Of a stretch of DNA of 64,000 bases, positions 60,003 through 64,000 are shown piece by piece (the first letter of the stretch is position 1; the number at the start of each line of letters is the position of its first letter). The position numbers and the translations under genes are program-made. The stretch comes from Roseiarcus sp963809245 (GTDB lineage: Bacteria; Pseudomonadota; Alphaproteobacteria; Rhizobiales; Beijerinckiaceae): NCBI GenBank assembly GCA_963809245.1, contig CAWEIU010000012.1, forward strand, positions 620,001-684,000. Reading direction: 5' to 3'. The notes beneath the pieces were generated by a model. It searched no databases and was not told the origin of the DNA. It saw only the letters and a list, made by a program, of their open reading frames with translations.

Positions 60003-60596
60003 ATGGCGCTCTTCCGCCTAACCCGGCCGCTCGACCCCGAACCGCTGGTGCGCGGCGTCGGCGTCTACCTGAGGCCGGCAGTCGGCGGGGACTATCTCGC
60101 TTGGTCGCGCCTTCGCGAACAGAGCCGGGCGTTCCTCGCCCCCTGGGAGCCGACCTGGCCGGAAGACGATCTCACCCGCGCCGCCTTCCGGCGCCGTCTG
60201 CGCCGCCAGGCCGAGGAAATGGCGCGCGACGAATCCTACGCATTCCTTATTTTCGACGCGACGTCGGACGAGCTCATCGGCGGACTGACGCTGGGGGGCA
60301 TCCGTCGCGGCGTCGCCCAGGCGGCCACGCTCGGCTATTGGATGGGCGCGCCACACGCCGGCAAGGGACATATGACGCGCGCTGTCGCCGCCGTGGTGCG
60401 GTTCGGCTTTTCGAATTTGCGGCTGCATCGCATCGAGGCGGCCTGCATCCCCGACAATGCGCCCTCCATGGCGCTTCTCGAGCGCAACGGGTTCCGCCGC
60501 GAAGGCCTCGCCCGCGCCTATCTCAAGATCAACGACGCGTGGCGCGATCACGTCCTGTTCGGGCTCCTCGAGGGCGAGGCGGCGCGCCTTGATTGA
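60003..60596 (+). CDS. RimJ/RimL-type GNAT acetyltransferase
   Basis: A 197-residue GNAT protein. The acetyl-CoA site is in GYWMGAPHAGKGHMTRAVAAVVRFGF (about 111-136), and NLRLHRIEAACIPDNAPSMALLERNGFRREG (about 138-168) is the classical RimJ/RimL block. It probably N-acetylates a protein terminus, for example ribosomal S5, but the target is inferred. Four bases after the peptidase gene; it overlaps the next gene by 8 bases. Confidence 0.9.
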   Translation: MALFRLTRPLDPEPLVRGVGVYLRPAVGGDYLAWSRLREQSRAFLAPWEPTWPEDDLTRAAFRRRLRRQAEEMARDESYAFLIFDATSDELIGGLTLGGIRRGVAQAATLGYWMGAPHAGKGHMTRAVAAVVRFGFSNLRLHRIEAACIPDNAPSMALLERNGFRREGLARAYLKINDAWRDHVLFGLLEGEAARLD

Positions 60597-63495
60597 GCGG
60601 ATCTTGCGCGTGTGGGAGAGTCTCGCGGGCTTGCGCGGCTGGCGACGTCTGGCGGCGCTGGCGCTGTGGACGGTCCTGGGCTGTCAGGCGGCCTTCGCGG
60701 TTCAATCGGTCCGCGTCCCTGTCGACGCCGACGCAATCGACCTCTCCTCCGCGGTCGAGCACTACGGCGCGCAAGGCGACCGCATCCAGGTCTCCACCGC
60801 GCCAGGGGCGGACGGCATCGTCCGGCGCATCGAGGTGAGCGCCCTCGAGGCGGGCGCCAAGCCGGCCTGGATCGTGTTTGCGCTCACCAACGATTCCGAC
60901 GAGCAGCTCACCCGCCTCGTCGTCGCGCCGCATTACCGCTTCGTCGGCTCCGGCGTCGTCTGGCCCGACCTCGGTTCGACGCGCATCACCACCATCACCG
61001 CGAGCCAGGGCAGCCCGCCCGAGCGGGAGGATGAGCTCGACGCCGACGTGTTCCGCGTCACGCTCGATCCGGGCGCGACAGTCACCTATGTCGCCGAGCT
61101 GCGCACCCCTTCGCTGCCGCAGATCTATCTTTGGGAGCCGGACGCCTACAAGGACAAGGGCGCGAGCCTGACGCTGTACCAGGGGATTCTGATCGGCATC
61201 GCGGGCCTGCTTGCCTTGTTCCTGACGATCGTCTTCGTCGTCCGCGGCGCGCTCGTGTTTCCCGCCGCCGCGGCGCTCGCCTGGTCGGTGTTCGCCTATG
61301 TCTGCATCGACTTCGGCTTCTGGCGAAAGATCTTCGGCTTCGAGGACCAGGCCGAGCGCGTCTGGCGCGCCGGCGTCGAAGCGACGATGGGCGCAACCCT
61401 GATTGTCTTCCTGTTCGCCTATCTGAACCTGCGCCGCTGGCACGTGCGCTTCCTGCATATCGGGCTCGTTTGGCTCTTGGCGATGGCGGTCGTCGTCGGC
61501 CTCTCCGTCTACAATGCGCCTGTCGCCGCGGGCGTCGCGCGCATTTCGATCGCCACCGTCGCCGCTATCGGCTTCCTCCTGATCTTGAGCATGGCCGCGC
61601 GCGGCTCGGACCGCGCGGTGATGCTGATCCCGACCTGGTTCCTGCTGCTCGTCTGGGTCGGCGCGGCGGGATCCGCCGCGCTCGGCGTCCTGACCAACGA
61701 TCTCGCCGCGCCGGGCCTCATCGGCGGTCTGGTGCTGATCGTGATGCTGATCGGCTTCACGATCATGCAGAACGCCTTCTCGGATTCCGGAGGCGTGCGC
61801 GCCGGCAGCGCTGACGCGGAGCGGCGCGCCTTGGCGATGACCGGCTGCGGCGACGCCATCTTCGATTGGAACGTCGGCGCGGACCAGATCCACGTCAGCG
61901 CCGAGATCGAGAACCAGCTCGGCCTCCGGCGCGGCGCGCTCGAGGGGCCGGCCGCCGCCTGGCTCGACACGCTGCATCCGCTCGATCGCGACCGCTATTC
62001 GGCCGCCCTCGAGGGCGTCCTCCAGCAGCGCTCCGGCCGCATCAACCACGACATCCGCCTGCGCGGGGCCGACAGCCGCTACCACAGCTTCGTTCTCAAG
62101 GCGCGCCCGGTGGTCAACGCCGAGGGCGAGGTGGTGCGGATCATCGGCTCGCTGTCCGACGTCACTGAGATCAAGGCCGCCGAAGAGCGCATTCTGCACG
62201 ATGCGATCCACGACAATCTGACCGGCCTGCCGAACCGCGAACTGTTCTTCGACCGGCTCGGCTCCGCGCTCGTCCAGTCGCAGCGTCCCGGCGCGCCGGG
62301 CTTCGCCGTGCTGACGATCGACGTCGACCGCTTCAAGGAGATCAACGACGCGCTCGGCATGGCGTTCGGCGATTCCGCGCTGCTGACGGTCGCGCGCCGG
62401 CTCGGCCGCGAGCTGAGGCCGGGCGACACCCTCGCCCGCATCGGCGGCGATCAGTTCGGCGTCATCCTCATGCTCGACGAGGACCCGGTCTTTTCCACCT
62501 TCATCGAATCGTTGCGCGAACTGATGGCTGCGCCGATCAGCTTCGGCGACCGCGAGGTTGCGCTCACGGTCTCGATCGGCGTCGCGCCGTTTGATCCGGA
62601 ACTGCACGGCAAGGCGGCGGACATCGTCTCCGACGCGGAGATCGCTCTCGCTCACGCCAAGAAGACTGGCGGCGACCGCGCCAACATCTTCACCCCCGAC
62701 ATGCGTGCGGAGCGCTCCGACCGCCACTCGCTCGCCCAAGATTTGCGCCACGCGCTCGATCGCGGCGAGATCACCGTGATGTTCCAGCCGATCGTGCGTC
62801 TCGAAGACCGCACTGTGGCCGGATTCGAGGCGCTGCTTCGCTGGCGTCACCCGCGCCTCGGCCTGCTAGGCCCAGACGACTTCCTCTCGCTCGCCGATTC
62901 GAACGAGGTGCTCGGCGAAATCGGCGTTTTTGCAATCGAGACGACCGCCCGCGAACTCGCCGCCTGGCAGAAGGCGCTCGAGGTGACGCCGCCGATCTTC
63001 GCCAGCATCAACGTCTCCTCGCGCCAGATCATCGGCCACGACCTCCTGAGCGACCTGCGGATGGCGCTCAACCGCCATTACGTGCTGCGCGGCACGCTGA
63101 AGCTCGAACTGACCGAGAATCTCGTGATGGAGAACCCGGAATACGCCGTCCAGTTGCTGCGGCGGGTGCGGGAGCTCGGCGCAGGGCTCGCGCTCGACGA
63201 TTTCGGCGCCGGCTACACGTCCTTGAGCCACCTCCAGCGCTATCGCTTCGACACGCTCAAGATCGATTCCTCGCTCGTCCGCCCGAACGGGCCGGGCGGG
63301 AGACCGGCGATCCTGCGCTCCGTCGTCGCGATGGCGCACGATCTCGGCATGGACGTGATCACCGAGGGCGCGGAAACCGAATCGGACGCCGTGGAGCTGT
63401 CGCAACTCGGCTGCGAATTCGCGCAGGGCTTCGCTTTCGGCGAACCGATGTCCGCCGCCGCCGCGCGCAAGTTGATGGGCGCAGTGGTGTCGTGA
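60589..63495 (+). CDS. Membrane GGDEF/EAL protein
   Basis: A 968-residue signalling protein. An N-terminal signal or anchor (about 14-35) and periplasmic 7TMR-DISM-like sensor (about 40-185) precede about seven membrane spans (about 190-410). A PAS domain (about 425-540), GGDEF domain (about 550-715) and EAL domain (about 720-965) follow. The cyclase signature reads GGDQF, with Gln for Glu, so cyclase activity is doubtful. EAL motifs (FEALLRWRHP, LELTENLVM, LDDFGAGYTSLS) look complete, so c-di-GMP phosphodiesterase activity is likely. TTG start overlaps the GNAT stop. Confidence 0.9.
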   Translation: MIERILRVWESLAGLRGWRRLAALALWTVLGCQAAFAVQSVRVPVDADAIDLSSAVEHYGAQGDRIQVSTAPGADGIVRRIEVSALEAGAKPAWIVFALTNDSDEQLTRLVVAPHYRFVGSGVVWPDLGSTRITTITASQGSPPEREDELDADVFRVTLDPGATVTYVAELRTPSLPQIYLWEPDAYKDKGASLTLYQGILIGIAGLLALFLTIVFVVRGALVFPAAAALAWSVFAYVCIDFGFWRKIFGFEDQAERVWRAGVEATMGATLIVFLFAYLNLRRWHVRFLHIGLVWLLAMAVVVGLSVYNAPVAAGVARISIATVAAIGFLLILSMAARGSDRAVMLIPTWFLLLVWVGAAGSAALGVLTNDLAAPGLIGGLVLIVMLIGFTIMQNAFSDSGGVRAGSADAERRALAMTGCGDAIFDWNVGADQIHVSAEIENQLGLRRGALEGPAAAWLDTLHPLDRDRYSAALEGVLQQRSGRINHDIRLRGADSRYHSFVLKARPVVNAEGEVVRIIGSLSDVTEIKAAEERILHDAIHDNLTGLPNRELFFDRLGSALVQSQRPGAPGFAVLTIDVDRFKEINDALGMAFGDSALLTVARRLGRELRPGDTLARIGGDQFGVILMLDEDPVFSTFIESLRELMAAPISFGDREVALTVSIGVAPFDPELHGKAADIVSDAEIALAHAKKTGGDRANIFTPDMRAERSDRHSLAQDLRHALDRGEITVMFQPIVRLEDRTVAGFEALLRWRHPRLGLLGPDDFLSLADSNEVLGEIGVFAIETTARELAAWQKALEVTPPIFASINVSSRQIIGHDLLSDLRMALNRHYVLRGTLKLELTENLVMENPEYAVQLLRRVRELGAGLALDDFGAGYTSLSHLQRYRFDTLKIDSSLVRPNGPGGRPAILRSVVAMAHDLGMDVITEGAETESDAVELSQLGCEFAQGFAFGEPMSAAAARKLMGAVVS

Positions 63496-63571
63496 ACGCG
63501 GCCTGTGTAAACCGGGGACAATTCGCGCCTCGGCTTGCCAATGCGACGCGAAGGCCCAATCTCGGAACCGG

Positions 63572-64000
63572 ATGAAATTCACCACCGCCTTCCTTGACGA
63601 AATCCGCGCCCGGCTCCCGGTTTCTCAGGTGGCGGGCGCGCGGGTGCGGCTGCGCAAGGAGGGCCGCGAGTGGCGCGGTCTCTCACCGTTCAACGCCGAG
63701 AAGACGCCGTCCTTCTTCGTCAACGATCAGAAGGGCTTCTACCACGACTTCTCCTCGGGCAAACACGGCGACATCTTCTCGTTCTTGACTGAGACGGAGG
63801 GGCTGAGCTTTCCCGAGGCGGTCGAGCGGCTGGCCGCCATGGCCGGCGTGCCGATGCCGGCGCGAAGCCCCGAAGGCGAGGAGCGGGAGCGCAAGCGCGC
63901 GAGCCTGCACGACGTCCTCGCGCTCGCCCAGCAGATCTTCGAGGAGACGCTGCATACGCCGATCGGCGCCAAGGCGCGCGGCTATCTCGCCGACCGGCGG
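63572..64000 (+). CDS. dnaG: DNA primase DnaG, 5' part (window ends inside)
   Basis: The first 143 residues of the replication primase; the gene runs out of the window. The N-terminal domain has RLRKEGREWRGLSPFNAEKTPSFFVNDQK-GFYHDFSSGKHGDIFSFL (about 26-71), followed by GLSFPEAVERLAAMAGV (about 77-93). The four zinc ligands of the standard ribbon (C-x2-H and C-x2-C) are replaced by S38, N41, D59 and S62, so this primase has no zinc ribbon. Confidence 0.95.
   Translation, partial: MKFTTAFLDEIRARLPVSQVAGARVRLRKEGREWRGLSPFNAEKTPSFFVNDQKGFYHDFSSGKHGDIFSFLTETEGLSFPEAVERLAAMAGVPMPARSPEGEERERKRASLHDVLALAQQIFEETLHTPIGAKARGYLADRR

Overview
The window is GC-rich, densely packed chromosomal DNA from an alphaproteobacterium. 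The ruvCAB, rimP-nusA-ylxR-infB-rbfA-truB, hslVU, hisBHAF and pyk/DUF1036/gapR neighbourhoods are typical of the Hyphomicrobiales (Rhizobiales). A complete fdsGBA-fdhD-fdsD formate dehydrogenase locus, a formate/oxalate-type carrier and a long-form HisG next to HisZ suggest a methylotroph-like member of the Beijerinckiaceae/Methylocystaceae/Bradyrhizobiaceae branch. That placement is inference, not proof.

Layout. 1-1.1 kb is an accessory scrap: a DUF559 endonuclease-like gene between two inverted copies of a palindromic repeat, then an AT-rich, broken FRG-domain gene. 1.2-6.2 kb holds recombination genes (DUF167, xerD, a small membrane protein, ruvB, ruvA, ruvC) with two toxin-antitoxin modules. 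A VapBC-type pair sits inside the ruv operon between ruvA and ruvB, and an AbrB/Fic-Doc pair diverges from ruvC. 6.2-10.4 kb is a stress/metal group: B3/B4 protein, His-rich protein, cupin, Zn-alcohol dehydrogenase, Usp and Hsp20. 10.6-16.5 kb holds rpmJ, a TPR protein, pyk, DUF1036, a DMT exporter, N-formylglutamate amidohydrolase, gapR and a 2OG-Fe(II) oxygenase. 16.7-20 kb is hisB-DUF2628-hisH-hisA-hisF.

20-32.8 kb is the C1/organic-acid block: SCO1-like copper protein, a LysR regulator (probable FdsR), fdsG, fdsB (with apparent frameshifts), fdsA, fdhD, fdsD, an OFA-family carrier, a MarR regulator, an acyl-CoA synthetase and a MoeB/ThiF-type E1-like enzyme. The carrier would bring in the formate or oxalate, FdhD would sulfurate the molybdenum cofactor of FdsA, and the Fds complex would pass electrons to NAD+. 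Matching dyads CGATAG-N7-CTATCG lie before the LysR gene and before fdsG, which suggests one regulator controls both.

32.9-41.2 kb is an envelope-flavoured stretch: HAD-like protein of the COG5610 type, flippase, L,D-transpeptidase and DUF2076, followed by purA and a proline-rich membrane protein. 41.3-48.9 kb is the minus-strand translation/transcription operon from a recognisable sigma70 promoter and an attenuator-like rimP leader. 48.9-64 kb carries a PHP-domain protein, hslVU, an ACT-domain protein, a DUF3772/MscS channel, hisZ-hisG, thrC, an M16 peptidase, a GNAT acetyltransferase, a GGDEF/EAL protein and the start of dnaG, whose zinc-ribbon ligands are missing.

No tRNA, rRNA, CRISPR array, insertion sequence or prophage was seen. 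The most notable observations are the TA module wired into ruvA-ruvB by overlapping stop/start codons, the shared operators of the fds locus, the multiple frame breaks in fdsB, and the FRG-domain remnant.
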